Shown here piece by piece: positions 7,250 to 16,537 of a DNA stretch of 64,000 nt. The notes under the pieces were generated by a model. That model was not told where the DNA came from, did not search any database, and saw only the letters and a list, made by a program, of their open reading frames with translations. Every line of letters begins with the position of its first letter. Within the stretch, counting starts at the first letter, position 1. A program made the position numbers and the translations under genes. Source of the stretch: an uncultured Pelagibacteraceae bacterium (GTDB lineage Bacteria > Pseudomonadota > Alphaproteobacteria > Pelagibacterales > Pelagibacteraceae). The stretch spans positions 62,001 to 126,000 of the forward strand of contig CACHPB010000001.1 in NCBI GenBank assembly GCA_902581585.1. The letters run 5' to 3'.

Positions 7250-7942
7250 TTAGAGTTCTTTAAGAGTCAATCCCTTTAGATTTGCTGGTACTGCGATATC
7301 CATCATTTTTGGATTTGCAAGATTAAGATTATCCATTATTTCTGCATATTGCTCTTTTGAGCTTACTTGAAGTCTTGGATTATTATTCTTTTCATTACCT
7401 ATTGTTGAATTTTTTTTTCCATTATAATCATGTGCAGGGTATACAAGCGTTTCTTCAGGAAGTTTTAACAATTTACCAAATAATGACTCATAAGCCTCAT
7501 GAGCACTGCCATTTTGAAAATCTGTTCTGCCTGTTCCATTAATTAAAAGAGTATCCCCAGTAAAAACTCTGTCTTTCATCAGATAGCTATAAGAACAGTC
7601 AGTATGACCAGGTGTATAAATAGCTTTAAGGTTAATATTTTCAATACTTATATTTTCTTCATCTTTTAATTTAATATCAATAACTTCAGATTTAGAATTT
7701 TCACCCATTATACGAGTGCAGTTTGTTCTTTTGTTTAACTCGTTTAATCCAGTTACATGATCTGCATGAATATGAGTATCAATTACTTTTACAAGTTTTA
7801 ATTCTAAACTTTCTAAAACTTTAATATATTCTTCGGTATGTTCAATTACTGGATCTATGATTAGAGCTTCACGTCCTTTTCCACTAGAAATGACATAAGT
7901 GTATGTTGAGGATTTAGTATCAAAAAGTTGTTCAAAAATCAT
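7250..7942 (-). CDS. Persulfide dioxygenase-like metallo-hydrolase (ETHE1/Blh type)
   Basis: A 230-residue metallo-beta-lactamase-fold protein. The metal motif is THIHADHVTG (HxHxDH) near residue 56; further ligands are the His of YTPGHTDCSYS, the Asp of FTGDTLLINGTGRTDFQNGS, and the His of VYPAHDYNG. The GRTDFQ and PAHDYNG phrases distinguish ETHE1-type persulfide dioxygenases, which oxidise glutathione persulfide to sulfite, from glyoxalase II. It lies 35 bp downstream of an SQR gene on the same strand, the classic pair for sulfide oxidation. The sulfite product could feed the AprABM system at 59107-62268. Confidence 0.88.
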   Translation of the reverse strand: MIFEQLFDTKSSTYTYVISSGKGREALIIDPVIEHTEEYIKVLESLELKLVKVIDTHIHADHVTGLNELNKRTNCTRIMGENSKSEVIDIKLKDEENISIENINLKAIYTPGHTDCSYSYLMKDRVFTGDTLLINGTGRTDFQNGSAHEAYESLFGKLLKLPEETLVYPAHDYNGKKNSTIGNEKNNNPRLQVSSKEQYAEIMDNLNLANPKMMDIAVPANLKGLTLKEL

Positions 7943-7977
7943 AATTATAAAATAATTAAAATTTTATTAAATTGAAA

Positions 7978-9219
7978 CTAATTTTCAATAGCTTTATGAT
8001 TAGGCTTGCTCCATTCTTTTCCTTTAAACATCACATTCCATTGCAACCAAGGAAAAAGTCTAGATTTCATTTGCCAGTACATTGAACTTGGTTTTGTTGG
8101 ATCAAAAGGAAAGCTTGGAGTAACTTTTCCTCCATAACAAAATTCAGCTAACATTACTTTTCCATATGCAACTGTAAGAGGACAAGCTCCATATCCATCG
8201 TAAAGTCTGTATTCTTCAGATGATTTATTAATATCCTTTACAATGTTATGTGCAACTATTGGTGCTTGTTTTCTAACTGCTGCACCTGTTTTTGCATTAG
8301 GCGCATTCATTACATCTCCTAAACTGTAAATATTTTCATATTTAGTATGTCTTAATGTCCCTTCTTTATGATCTACATCAACCCATCCTCCAGCATCAGC
8401 TAATGGACTATTCTTAATAAAGTCAGGAGAAGTTTGAGGTGGTGTTACATGAATAAAATCAAATTTTTTAATAATTTCTTTTGTATTTCCATCTTTATCT
8501 GACTGTTTGAAAGCAGCCTCTTTGGCCTCACCATTTACTGAGATCAAATTATGTTGAAAGCTTCTTTTAATACCATACGAGTCACATATTTCATTTAAGG
8601 GGCCTTGAAAATGAGGAACTCCAAAAATTACAGGTTTTGCACATAGAAATTCTAAATTACTATCTTTAAGAGCTCCTTTTTTCTTTAAGTGATCAGCAGC
8701 TAAGTAAGCTATTTTTTGAGGTGCTCCTGCACACTTAATTGGCATTGGAGGTTCAGTAAATAATAAATTTCCTCCCTGCAAATTCTTTAAACATTCCCAA
8801 GTATAAACAGCCATATCTGAACTGTAATTAGTACAAACATTATTCTTTCCTAGAGTTTCTTTTAACCCTGCCACTCCATCAAAGTTAATTTTTAGACCAG
8901 GACAAACTACTAAATAATCATAAGAATATTCACCACCTGAAGTCTTGACTGAATTAGATTCAGGAGAAAAACTTTCTGCATATTCTTTTATCCAATTAAC
9001 ATAATTAGGCATTACAGATGACATTGGTTTTATGGTGCTGTTTACATCATAAGCACCTGCACCTACTAAAGTCCATGCTGCTTGATACAAAGACTTTTCC
9101 GAAGGTTCTATGATTGAAATTGATAAGTCAGACTTTAAACTTTTTAGTCTTGTGGCAACTGATATACCAGCGCATCCGCCACCGATAATCAAAATATTTG
9201 AGTGATTAGAGTTATTCAT
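7978..9219 (-). CDS. sqr: Sulfide:quinone oxidoreductase (type II, SQRDL-like)
   Basis: A 413-residue flavoprotein with an FAD Rossmann motif at the N-terminus (ILIIGGGCAGISVATRL). The redox-active cysteine motif KCAGAPQKIAYLAADHL lies around residue 165, a second conserved Cys is in GACPLTVAYGKVMLAEF, and the C-terminal membrane-associated segment is FPFDPTKPSSMYWQMK. These match the type II SQR branch that includes mitochondrial SQRDL. It oxidises sulfide to persulfide and passes electrons to quinone at the inner membrane. The persulfide dioxygenase follows downstream, and a peroxiredoxin gene is divergently arranged upstream. Confidence 0.9.
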   Translation of the reverse strand: MNNSNHSNILIIGGGCAGISVATRLKSLKSDLSISIIEPSEKSLYQAAWTLVGAGAYDVNSTIKPMSSVMPNYVNWIKEYAESFSPESNSVKTSGGEYSYDYLVVCPGLKINFDGVAGLKETLGKNNVCTNYSSDMAVYTWECLKNLQGGNLLFTEPPMPIKCAGAPQKIAYLAADHLKKKGALKDSNLEFLCAKPVIFGVPHFQGPLNEICDSYGIKRSFQHNLISVNGEAKEAAFKQSDKDGNTKEIIKKFDFIHVTPPQTSPDFIKNSPLADAGGWVDVDHKEGTLRHTKYENIYSLGDVMNAPNAKTGAAVRKQAPIVAHNIVKDINKSSEEYRLYDGYGACPLTVAYGKVMLAEFCYGGKVTPSFPFDPTKPSSMYWQMKSRLFPWLQWNVMFKGKEWSKPNHKAIEN

Positions 9220-9291
9220 TTAAAAAAACTAACACTTATAATCTGCTTAAGATACACGTCTTATAAGTTGTTTTTTCAAAGTTAAATATCG

Positions 9292-9319
9292 TTGATAAAC
9301 CTAATCAATAATTTATAAT
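9292..9319 (+). promoter_or_regulatory. Sigma70-type promoter for the peroxiredoxin gene
   Basis: TTGATA at 9292-9297 and a perfect TATAAT at 9314-9319 are separated by 16 bp. Transcription would begin near 9326, giving a leader of about 24 nt that carries AAAGGAGAG before the ATG at 9350. It is one of the clearest promoter-like elements in the window. Confidence 0.72.
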
Positions 9320-9349
9320 AGTTCTAATTAATTAAAAGGAGAGTGAAGA

Positions 9350-10009
9350 ATGTTAAAAATAAACAGTATGTGTCCTGATTTTCAATGCAAAACTACGGAG
9401 GGAGATATCTCCTTTCATGAGTGGCTTGGAGATAGTTGGGGCGTTTTATTTTCTCACCCAAAAGATTTTACACCAGTTTGTACAACAGAATTAGGTTCAT
9501 TAGGACAAATGAAAGCTGAGTTTGATGCAAGAAATGTAAAAGTTATTGGATTAAGTGTTGATGGGGTAGAGGATCATAAAAAATGGTTAAATGATATTAA
9601 AGATGTATCTGGAACAATGCCTGATTATCCAATTATCGCTGACGAAGATTTAAAAGTTGCAAAACTATTCAATATGTTGGAAGCAGATGCAGGGACAACA
9701 TCAATGGGTCGTACTGCGGTTGATAATGAGACTGTAAGAACTATTTTTGTTGTTAGACCAGATAAAAGAATTGGTCTTTATTTAACTTATCCTATGGCAA
9801 CAGGTAGAAATTTCCATGAAATTTTAAGAGCCATAGACTCAATGCAACTGACTGCAAAACATAAAGTTGCAACACCAGCTAATTGGAAAAAAGGTGAAGA
9901 TGTAGTTATTCTTCCAGCAGTTAAAGATGAAGAAGCTAAGAAAATTTATCCAGATGGTTGGGAAACAGTTAAACCATATTTAAGAAAAGTACCTGACCCT
10001 TCAAAATAA
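9350..10009 (+). CDS. 1-Cys peroxiredoxin (Prx6 type)
   Basis: A 219-residue cytoplasmic peroxidase. The peroxidatic cysteine is in HPKDFTPVCTTELG near residue 46, with the conserved Arg in the GRTAVDNETVRTIFVV segment. The C-terminal extension (GEDVVILPAVKDEEAKKIYPDGWETVKPYLRK) is the hallmark of the Prx6/1-Cys branch. It reduces hydroperoxides. A strong promoter and a good ribosome site precede it, and a rho-independent-type hairpin follows, so it looks like a single-gene, highly expressed unit. It is divergent from the SQR gene, consistent with protection against reactive species. Confidence 0.93.
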   Translation: MLKINSMCPDFQCKTTEGDISFHEWLGDSWGVLFSHPKDFTPVCTTELGSLGQMKAEFDARNVKVIGLSVDGVEDHKKWLNDIKDVSGTMPDYPIIADEDLKVAKLFNMLEADAGTTSMGRTAVDNETVRTIFVVRPDKRIGLYLTYPMATGRNFHEILRAIDSMQLTAKHKVATPANWKKGEDVVILPAVKDEEAKKIYPDGWETVKPYLRKVPDPSK

Positions 10010-10024
10010 AGGGTTAAAAAAGAT

Positions 10025-10077
10025 ACAATAATCTCAGTTTTAGTTAATGAATACTGAAACTGGGTTATTGTTTTTTT
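10025..10077 (+). terminator. Rho-independent terminator after the peroxiredoxin gene
   Basis: ACAATAA (10025-10031) pairs with TTATTGT (10065-10071), and the inner CAGTTT pairs with AAACTG, followed by a run of seven T. The 3' arm overlaps the end of the convergent racemase gene, so it may also help stop transcripts from the other side. Confidence 0.8.
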
Positions 10078-10772
10078 AATTTTATATATTTTTTCATTGA
10101 AACGTTAGCTAAAAGCAGATTTGGATCAACAAAAACTTTAGATTGTTTGATTTTTTTAAAAGATTTATAAGCAAAAATTGCAATAGGTAACTCTGTACAT
10201 CCTAAAATGATTTTCGTACATTTGATTTTCATAAGATAATTTACTGCTGGCCTAATTGCTTTCTCAGCTTCTTTTATTTTACCCATTTTAACAAATTTAA
10301 TTGATTTATTTACAGATGATTTTTGAAGATTGGACGCAGGACTTACTAAATAAAAACTTTTGTCAAAATATTTATTATAAACTTTTGTGTTTAATGTAGC
10401 TTCAGTAGATAATATCCCTATTTTAGAATTTTTTTTACAGCTTTTTAGGGCATCTAAGTATACCTCTTTAGGCATACTAAGAATTGGTATTTTAATTTTT
10501 TTACTTAGATCATCGTACCAGTAGTGAGCAGTGTTGCATGGCATTACAATAAATTTACAACCATTTTTTTGTAATCTCTTACAACCTTCAACCAAAGCAT
10601 TTAATACATTGTAATATTTTTTTATGTTTTCTGGTCGTTTAGGTGTATTAGATTTATTGTATAAAACAAACATAGGGTAGTCTTGATCTAGTTTACCTCT
10701 ATTTATTTTAGCTAGTTTATTGCAAAAATCTAAACCAGCTTGCGTTCCCATTCCTCCAAGAATACCAATCAT
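10065..10772 (-). CDS. Aspartate/glutamate racemase family protein
   Basis: A 235-residue protein that interconverts D and L forms of an acidic amino acid, or a related compound, without a cofactor. Both catalytic cysteines are visible: MPCNTAHYWYDDL near residue 80 and LGCTELPIAI near residue 190. The N-terminal MIGILGGMGTQAGLDF is typical of the RacX/YgeA and aspartate racemase branch rather than MurI. It converges on the peroxiredoxin gene. The C-terminus is rich in lysine. Precise substrate is unknown. Confidence 0.85.
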   Translation of the reverse strand: MIGILGGMGTQAGLDFCNKLAKINRGKLDQDYPMFVLYNKSNTPKRPENIKKYYNVLNALVEGCKRLQKNGCKFIVMPCNTAHYWYDDLSKKIKIPILSMPKEVYLDALKSCKKNSKIGILSTEATLNTKVYNKYFDKSFYLVSPASNLQKSSVNKSIKFVKMGKIKEAEKAIRPAVNYLMKIKCTKIILGCTELPIAIFAYKSFKKIKQSKVFVDPNLLLANVSMKKYIKLKKQ

Positions 10773-10831
10773 AATAATTTTTGAATTTTGTTTTAAAAGT
10801 TAAGTAATACAACTATATTTTAAATATAATT

Positions 10832-11590
10832 ATGCAAGAAATTTATACAGATGATATTGGCGCAGGATTTCCACTTATTTTGGTGCATGGATACCTTGGA
10901 TCTTCAGAAATGTGGAAATTCCAAAAAGATTATTTATCTAAAAATTTCAGAATTATTTCTCCTGCTCTACCGGGGTTTGGTGAAAGCTATAAAGCAAAAT
11001 CTTTAAACAGTATAAATTTAATGGCAAAATTCATTATCAATGAAATTGATAAAAAGAAAATAGAAAAATTTAATTTAATGGGTCACTCAATGGGAGGAAT
11101 GATAGTTCAAGAAATTGCTAAAATATTTGGTGAAAGAATAAATAAATTAATTTGTTTTGCAACTGGACCTATTGGAGATATTCCAGGTCGTTTTGAACCC
11201 ATAAATACTTCTATAAAAAAACTTAGAGAAGAGGGTATAAAAGAGCAAGTAAAAAGAATACCACCAAAATGGTTTGTCGATGGCGATAAAGATAAAAATT
11301 ATTATTTGTGTGAGAATGCGGTTAAACATATAAATGAAGAAGCTGCTCATAACGCATTAGTTGCTATGAGAGACTGGAATGGTTTAGAAAATTTAAAAAA
11401 CATTAAAAACAAAACTTTAGTGATATGGGGTGATCAAGATAGATCCTATAATTTTGATCAGGTTTCTTTGCTGACCAATAATATTCCAAATTGCGAAATT
11501 GAAATATTTCAAAATTGCTGTCATAACGTACATCTTGAGGAACCAGAAAAGTTTAATAAAACTGTGCAGAATTTTTTGAATAATACTTGA
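10832..11590 (+). CDS. Alpha/beta hydrolase
   Basis: A 252-residue hydrolase fold protein. The oxyanion region LVHGYLGSSEMW, the nucleophile elbow MGHSMGGM (Ser near residue 90), the acid in VIWGDQDRS and the base in CCHNVHLEEPE form a complete Ser-Asp-His triad. The family covers esterases, C-C bond hydrolases and haloperoxidase-like enzymes; the substrate cannot be read from the sequence. The gene stands between the divergent racemase and proX with short spacers. The ATG at 10832 has little ribosome-site signal ahead of it. Confidence 0.85.
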   Translation: MQEIYTDDIGAGFPLILVHGYLGSSEMWKFQKDYLSKNFRIISPALPGFGESYKAKSLNSINLMAKFIINEIDKKKIEKFNLMGHSMGGMIVQEIAKIFGERINKLICFATGPIGDIPGRFEPINTSIKKLREEGIKEQVKRIPPKWFVDGDKDKNYYLCENAVKHINEEAAHNALVAMRDWNGLENLKNIKNKTLVIWGDQDRSYNFDQVSLLTNNIPNCEIEIFQNCCHNVHLEEPEKFNKTVQNFLNNT

Positions 11591-11641
11591 TCATTTTAGG
11601 TTTTTGCATATCTGAATTAACATTTTTCAATACTGTAATTA

Positions 11642-11670
11642 TTGACTCTAAAATTAAAAAAAAGTTTAAT
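11642..11670 (+). promoter_or_regulatory. Sigma70-type promoter for proXVW
   Basis: TTGACT at 11642-11647 and TTTAAT at 11665-11670 are 17 bp apart and lie 35 bp before the proX ATG. The leader carries CGAGGGAAAT as ribosome site. Spacing and sequence are convincing for a constitutive or osmotically regulated promoter. Confidence 0.6.
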
Positions 11671-11704
11671 TTAGGTTTATAAATTAAATAAAATCGAGGG
11701 AAAT

Positions 11705-12667
11705 ATGAATATAATAAAAAAAATACTTGTTGCTGGAGTAATTTCACTTTTTTTACCAGCATCAAGTTTTGCTGAAAAAGTAAAAATTGGTGATCCAGGT
11801 TGGACTGGAGCTACAGCAATAGCAAATTTACTTGCGGCAGTTGTTATAGATAAAATGGGTGGTGAAGCTGAGTTAGTACCAGGAAATAATACTGCTATCT
11901 ATGGAGCAATAGATAGAAGCAAAGGTGAGATTGAGGTACATCCTGATATATGGCTTCCAAACCAAGAAGCATACACAAATGATTTAGTGCCAAAAGGAAC
12001 TCTTAAATTAAGTAAAAATCCTTACGAAGGTAACCAAGGATATTGTGTATCTCAACAATTTGCAAAAAAAATGAATATCACTGCAATAGAAGATTTAGGT
12101 AGACCGGAAGTTGTCAAAGCTATGGATAGCGATGGAAATGGTAAAGGTGAATTTTGGATTGGTGCAGATGGATGGGCTTCAGCTAATGTTAACCAAGTTA
12201 AATTAAGAGATTATAAATTATATGATGCTGGAATTGAACCTATCAGAGCTGCAGAAGCAGTTAAAAATGCTAGAGTTCTAGACTCTATTAAAAAAGGTGA
12301 GGGTTATGCATTTTATTGCTACAAACCGCATGCAATTTGGGGTATGGCAGACGTAGTTATGCTTGAAGAACCAGCATATGATCCAGCAAAATATAAAATG
12401 ATCCAACCAAAAGCTGACGCTGACTGGTATCAAAAATCATATGTTGCTTCAAAGGATGCTTTGAAACAAATTCAAATTGGATGGGGTACATCTCTTGAGA
12501 GTAAATCCCCAGCAATTGTAGAATTTTTCAAAAACTTCCAAATAACAGCAGATGATGTTTCTTGGATGGCTTATGAAGTTTCTGTTCAAAAAAGAGATCC
12601 AGGTGAAGTTGCTAGAGACTGGATGTCTAAAAATAAATCAACAGTTGACGGCTGGTTAGGTTTATAA
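11705..12667 (+). CDS. proX: Glycine betaine/proline-type ABC substrate-binding protein
   Basis: A 320-residue periplasmic binding protein with a signal peptide (MNIIKKILVAGVISLFLPASSFA). The mature part carries KIGDPGWTGATAIANL, the ProX/OpuAC-type ligand-lobe start, and tryptophan-containing segments (DPGWTG, HPDIWLPN, GADGWAS, KPHAIWGM) suitable for an aromatic cage around a quaternary amine. It feeds the ProVW transporter encoded next. A strong hairpin separates it from proV, which probably leaves the binding protein in excess. The exact osmolyte (betaine, DMSP, choline or proline betaine) is not determined by sequence. Confidence 0.9.
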   Translation: MNIIKKILVAGVISLFLPASSFAEKVKIGDPGWTGATAIANLLAAVVIDKMGGEAELVPGNNTAIYGAIDRSKGEIEVHPDIWLPNQEAYTNDLVPKGTLKLSKNPYEGNQGYCVSQQFAKKMNITAIEDLGRPEVVKAMDSDGNGKGEFWIGADGWASANVNQVKLRDYKLYDAGIEPIRAAEAVKNARVLDSIKKGEGYAFYCYKPHAIWGMADVVMLEEPAYDPAKYKMIQPKADADWYQKSYVASKDALKQIQIGWGTSLESKSPAIVEFFKNFQITADDVSWMAYEVSVQKRDPGEVARDWMSKNKSTVDGWLGL

Positions 12668-12688
12668 TTTACTAATAAAAATTAATTT

Positions 12689-12713
12689 ACCTGGCGACTA
12701 TTAGTTGCCAGGT
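12689..12713 (+). terminator. Hairpin between proX and proV (attenuator or mRNA stabiliser)
   Basis: ACCTGGCGAC pairs with GTTGCCAGGT across a 5-nt loop, ten pairs with one G-T. The following sequence is only moderately T-rich, so it likely acts as a partial terminator or as 3' protection of the proX message rather than a full stop. Confidence 0.65.
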
Positions 12714-12747
12714 ATCATTTTCAGTCTTTTTAAGTTAAAATATTTTC

Positions 12748-13800
12748 ATGGAAGCAGCTATACAAATTCAAAATGTCTGGAAAATATTTGGCAATACATC
12801 ACAAGACGCATTGGATGCAATCCAAAATAAAAAAATTTCAAAACAAGAAGCGCTAGAGAAATATAATTCTGTAATTGGTGTTTCGGATGTTTCATTTGAT
12901 GTCAAGAAGGGTGAAATATTTTGTGTAATGGGTTTGTCTGGAAGTGGAAAATCGACACTTGTTAGACATATAAATAGATTATTAGAGCCTACGTCTGGAA
13001 AAATATTAATAAATAATCAAGATGTAATGCAATTCGATAAGGAAAACCTTCAAGAATTAAGAAACAAAAAAATTGGTATGGTTTTTCAAAATTTTGCATT
13101 AATGCCTCATAGATCAGTTTTGGATAATATAGCTATGCCTTTAGAAATTAGAGGTGTTAGCAAAAATGATAGGTTAGATGCTGCAAATAACATTTTAAAT
13201 ATTGTCGAATTACAAGGATGGGGAAATAAATATGCTCATGAATTATCCGGAGGTATGCAGCAAAGAGTAGGTTTAGCTAGAGCATTAGCAGCAGATCCAG
13301 AATTTCTTTTAATGGATGAACCTTTCAGTGCTTTAGATCCATTAATTAGACGACAACTTCAAAGTGAATTTATAAAACTTTCAAAGCAAATGAAAAAAAC
13401 AACTGTATTTATAACTCACGATTTAGATGAGGCGGTAAGAGTAGGTCACAGAATAGCTATAATGAGAGATGGAGAGGTAGTACAAATTGGAACACCAGAG
13501 GAAATTGTAGTAAATCCATCTGATGAATATGTTGCAGATTTTGTAAAAGGAATTTCAAGATTAAAAGTCGTTCAGGCTAAGACAATTATGCAATCTATAG
13601 AAGAATATAAGAAAACTTTTGGAGATAATTTAAGCAATAATGAGAAAGTTAATGAAAACGACATATTAAGCAAACTTATTGAAACTTCAGTATCAGAAGA
13701 CAAACCAATAATAGTTACAAATAATGACAACTTAGAAGTTGGTATAATTACACAATCAGATTTGCTGAAAGCAGTTGTTGAGGGGAATGACAGTGAGTAA
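12748..13800 (+). CDS. proV: Glycine betaine/proline-type ABC ATPase
   Basis: A 350-residue ATPase. Walker A is GLSGSGKSTLVRHINRL near residue 70, the signature is LSGGMQQRVGLARALA, Walker B is FLLMDEPFSALDP, and ITHDLDEAVRVG is the switch region. The N-terminal VWKIFGNTSQDAL is typical of ProV. The C-terminal 80 residues hold a CBS-like segment (PIIVTNNDNLEVGIITQSDLLKAV), seemingly one CBS unit rather than the full pair used for ionic-strength sensing. Its last 14 bp overlap proW. Acts at the inner membrane to power osmolyte import. Confidence 0.93.
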   Translation: MEAAIQIQNVWKIFGNTSQDALDAIQNKKISKQEALEKYNSVIGVSDVSFDVKKGEIFCVMGLSGSGKSTLVRHINRLLEPTSGKILINNQDVMQFDKENLQELRNKKIGMVFQNFALMPHRSVLDNIAMPLEIRGVSKNDRLDAANNILNIVELQGWGNKYAHELSGGMQQRVGLARALAADPEFLLMDEPFSALDPLIRRQLQSEFIKLSKQMKKTTVFITHDLDEAVRVGHRIAIMRDGEVVQIGTPEEIVVNPSDEYVADFVKGISRLKVVQAKTIMQSIEEYKKTFGDNLSNNEKVNENDILSKLIETSVSEDKPIIVTNNDNLEVGIITQSDLLKAVVEGNDSE

Positions 13801-15295
13801 AGAAATTAAAAATTTATCTAGATCTGAATTAATTAAAAATTTTGTGATTTCTAGTCCAGATTACTACATTGATGAATTTAAAAAAATTGGAAGCAAACCC
13901 TCTTATTCTTTTTCTTTTAATTTATTTGCCGCATTATTTGGACCAATGTGGTTTGGATTAAGAAATATTTGGAATTATGCGCTAGCATTTTTAATAATCG
14001 AAACATTTGCTGTTGTTCAAATAATTAGAGGCCTATTTGGAAACATTACTAAAGATGCCTTAGAAAAAATCGATAAAATTCAATCAACTATTGATTTTAG
14101 ATACAAACAATTAGAGGCTGCAAAAGAAAACAATCCAGATAAAGTCGAAGTCTACGAGAGGGCAATTAAATCACTCGAAGATGCAATGAAGGAATATGTA
14201 GTTGATGTTCAACAAATCGAAGCTTCAGCAATATGGATTACTATTTCAGGAATTGTGTTATTAATTTTTGTAAAATTTATTCAAGGAATATTAGCAAATA
14301 CAGTTTTAGAAAAAAGATACTCTGAATGGTTATCAAATAAATCGATTAGTCCTGGAATGAAAACAAAAAATTATTTTTTAAGTATTGGTTTTACTATAAT
14401 TATTATGTTTTTTTCAGTAATTCATTATAGCTTTCCAGGTTTCTTCTCAATAATGAATGATTTTCCAACACATCCAGAAATAAGACTCACCTCTATTAAA
14501 TGGGTTGAAACGATTTTTGATTACGCAGTAATAAAAGGAGATGCAGTATTTACCGCAATAACAATTGGAATTAGATCTGTTCTTGATTTTTTAGAACTTT
14601 TATTTGTCAAAACACCTTGGATTGTGATTATAACTACCATTGTGGTTTTAACTGCTTTATCAGCAGGCATAAGGACTGCAATATACTCTGCAGGATTTTT
14701 AGCTTACATGGGTTTTTTGGGATTTTGGGTTAAAGCAATGACAACACTTGCCTTACTGGGAACTGCTGCAATTTTAAGTATTATTATTGGAATACCTCTA
14801 GGAATTTATTGTGCAAGACGTCAAAGATTTTATTCAATGATAAGACCAATTATGGACTTTATGCAAACAATGCCTGCATTTGTATTTATGATTCCCGTCA
14901 TTGCATTTTTTGGAACAGGGAAGGTTGCAGCAGTAATCATTACAATGATTTTTGGAGGAACACCTGTCGTAAGACTTACAGTATTAGGCTTGAGAGGAGT
15001 TCCTGAAACTATTAGAGAGGCAGCAATAGCTTACGGTGCATCTAAATGGTATCTTCTTAGAAAAGTAGATTTACCGCTTGCAACACCATCAATACTTGCT
15101 GGTGTAAATCAAACTGTAATGTTAAGTTTAGCGATGGTTGTTGTGGCTTCACTTATTGGAGCAAAAGGTTTAGGACAAGACGTGCTAGAAGCACTTCAAT
15201 ATGCAAATGTTGGACAAGGAATTTTAGCTGGTGTTGCAATATTATTTGTTGCATTAATATTAGATAGAGTAGTTCAAGGTAAGAAAAGAGTATAA
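13787..15295 (+). CDS. proW: Glycine betaine/proline-type ABC permease with long N-terminal extension
   Basis: About 500 residues, longer than classic ProW. The last 240 residues form the transport domain, with the coupling (EAA) loop REAAIAYGASKWYLLRKVDLPLA and QTVMLSLAMVVVASLIGAKGLG. The first ~190 residues are extra: a soluble lead (SPDYYIDEFKK), two hydrophobic segments and, between them, a charged helical segment (DALEKIDKIQSTIDFRYKQ... YERAIKSLEDAMKEY) likely to form a coiled coil. The ATG at 13787 is listed; the GTG at 13793 is better spaced from the GAGGGG and is the main alternative. The frame upstream of 13787 lies inside proV. Confidence 0.9.
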   Translation: MTVSKEIKNLSRSELIKNFVISSPDYYIDEFKKIGSKPSYSFSFNLFAALFGPMWFGLRNIWNYALAFLIIETFAVVQIIRGLFGNITKDALEKIDKIQSTIDFRYKQLEAAKENNPDKVEVYERAIKSLEDAMKEYVVDVQQIEASAIWITISGIVLLIFVKFIQGILANTVLEKRYSEWLSNKSISPGMKTKNYFLSIGFTIIIMFFSVIHYSFPGFFSIMNDFPTHPEIRLTSIKWVETIFDYAVIKGDAVFTAITIGIRSVLDFLELLFVKTPWIVIITTIVVLTALSAGIRTAIYSAGFLAYMGFLGFWVKAMTTLALLGTAAILSIIIGIPLGIYCARRQRFYSMIRPIMDFMQTMPAFVFMIPVIAFFGTGKVAAVIITMIFGGTPVVRLTVLGLRGVPETIREAAIAYGASKWYLLRKVDLPLATPSILAGVNQTVMLSLAMVVVASLIGAKGLGQDVLEALQYANVGQGILAGVAILFVALILDRVVQGKKRV

Positions 15296-15302
15296 TACCT
15301 TA

Positions 15303-16472
15303 ATGAACAAAAATGTATGGTTGTTATTTGCTAGCAATGCATTTGCATTCTCTGTTGCACCTGTAACTGTTTTTTTAAGTGGAATTATTGGAACTAGTAT
15401 TAGTCCAATAAAATCTCTTTCAACATTACCTATGTCATTATCAATTGTTGGTACAGCTATTTTTATTATAGCTGCCTCTAAAATTATGAGTATCACAGGA
15501 AGAAAAAAAGGTTTTATATTTTCATCTATAACAACTTCATTATTTGCACTATTAGCAGCATATTCTGTATTAAAGCAAAATTTTATTCTGTATTCATTTT
15601 CTTGTTTTTGTCTTGGATTTGGAATGGCTTTTGCTCATCAGTATCGTTTTGCTGCAGCGGAAAGCGTTGACAAAAAACAAGCACCAAAAGCTATTTCACT
15701 ATTACTTTTTGCGGGGATTTTGTCAGCTTTACTGGGTCCAAATTTAGCAAATTTTGGAAAAAATATTATTTCAGAGGGATTGTATGTCGGCTCTTATCTT
15801 TGTTTATCTTTATTAACTTTATCATCTATTATTTTTTTAATTTTTTATAAAGAAAACAAAATAATTAATAATAAGAAAAATTTAAAAGGAAGATCAGTTT
15901 TAGAATTGATGTCTCAACCAAGATTTTTACAGGCATTAGTCTCGTCATCTTTTGCATATGCTGTAATGTCTTTCTTAATGACAGCAACTCCTATCAGTAT
16001 GCATATTCATGATGATATGACTTTGAATAGTACTAGTTTTGTAATTCAATTACATATCATAAGCATGTTTTTGCCAGCATTAATTACTGGGAATTTAATT
16101 AAAAAATATGGACATAGTAAAATTATGTATTTTGGTGTTTTATTTTTTATATTTACAATTATTCTTAGCTACTTCGATCAAACAGTGATCAACTATCTTT
16201 TTTCATTAGTTTTTTTAGGCCTAGGGTGGAATTTTCTATTTATATCTGGAACAAGTTTATTAGTTTTAAATTATAAAGAAGAAGAAAGATTTAGAGCACA
16301 AGGATTTAATGATTTTATCGTCTTTTCAATTCAAGCTACAGCAAGTTTAACAGCGGGAATTGTTTTAAGTTTTACAAGTTGGAAAATAATGAACATATTG
16401 TGTATCCCATTTTTAATAATTATAATTTTTACCACCTTTAGAGCTGACAGATTGTTAAATAAAAACAACTAA
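15303..16472 (+). CDS. MFS transporter
   Basis: A 389-residue protein with about 12 hydrophobic segments, an MFS-type cytoplasmic loop between helices 2 and 3 (ASKIMSITGRKKGFIFSS) and a large central loop (YKENKIINNKKNLKGRSVLELMSQPRF). The start is 7 bp after the proW stop, so it is probably cotranscribed with the osmolyte importer. The direction and substrate are not deducible; an exporter or a secondary osmolyte carrier are both possible. Confidence 0.85.
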   Translation: MNKNVWLLFASNAFAFSVAPVTVFLSGIIGTSISPIKSLSTLPMSLSIVGTAIFIIAASKIMSITGRKKGFIFSSITTSLFALLAAYSVLKQNFILYSFSCFCLGFGMAFAHQYRFAAAESVDKKQAPKAISLLLFAGILSALLGPNLANFGKNIISEGLYVGSYLCLSLLTLSSIIFLIFYKENKIINNKKNLKGRSVLELMSQPRFLQALVSSSFAYAVMSFLMTATPISMHIHDDMTLNSTSFVIQLHIISMFLPALITGNLIKKYGHSKIMYFGVLFFIFTIILSYFDQTVINYLFSLVFLGLGWNFLFISGTSLLVLNYKEEERFRAQGFNDFIVFSIQATASLTAGIVLSFTSWKIMNILCIPFLIIIIFTTFRADRLLNKNN

Positions 16473-16537
16473 AGACGTGTCAACTTGTTACACCACATAG
16501 TTATTGTTTATTGACTTTAAAAGAATATATCACCGCT

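Noticed and set aside
11553..11765. 70-codon minus-strand frame over the proX promoter
   Set aside because: Lys/Phe/Tyr-rich translation of AT-rich DNA, overlapping two real genes and a good promoter.
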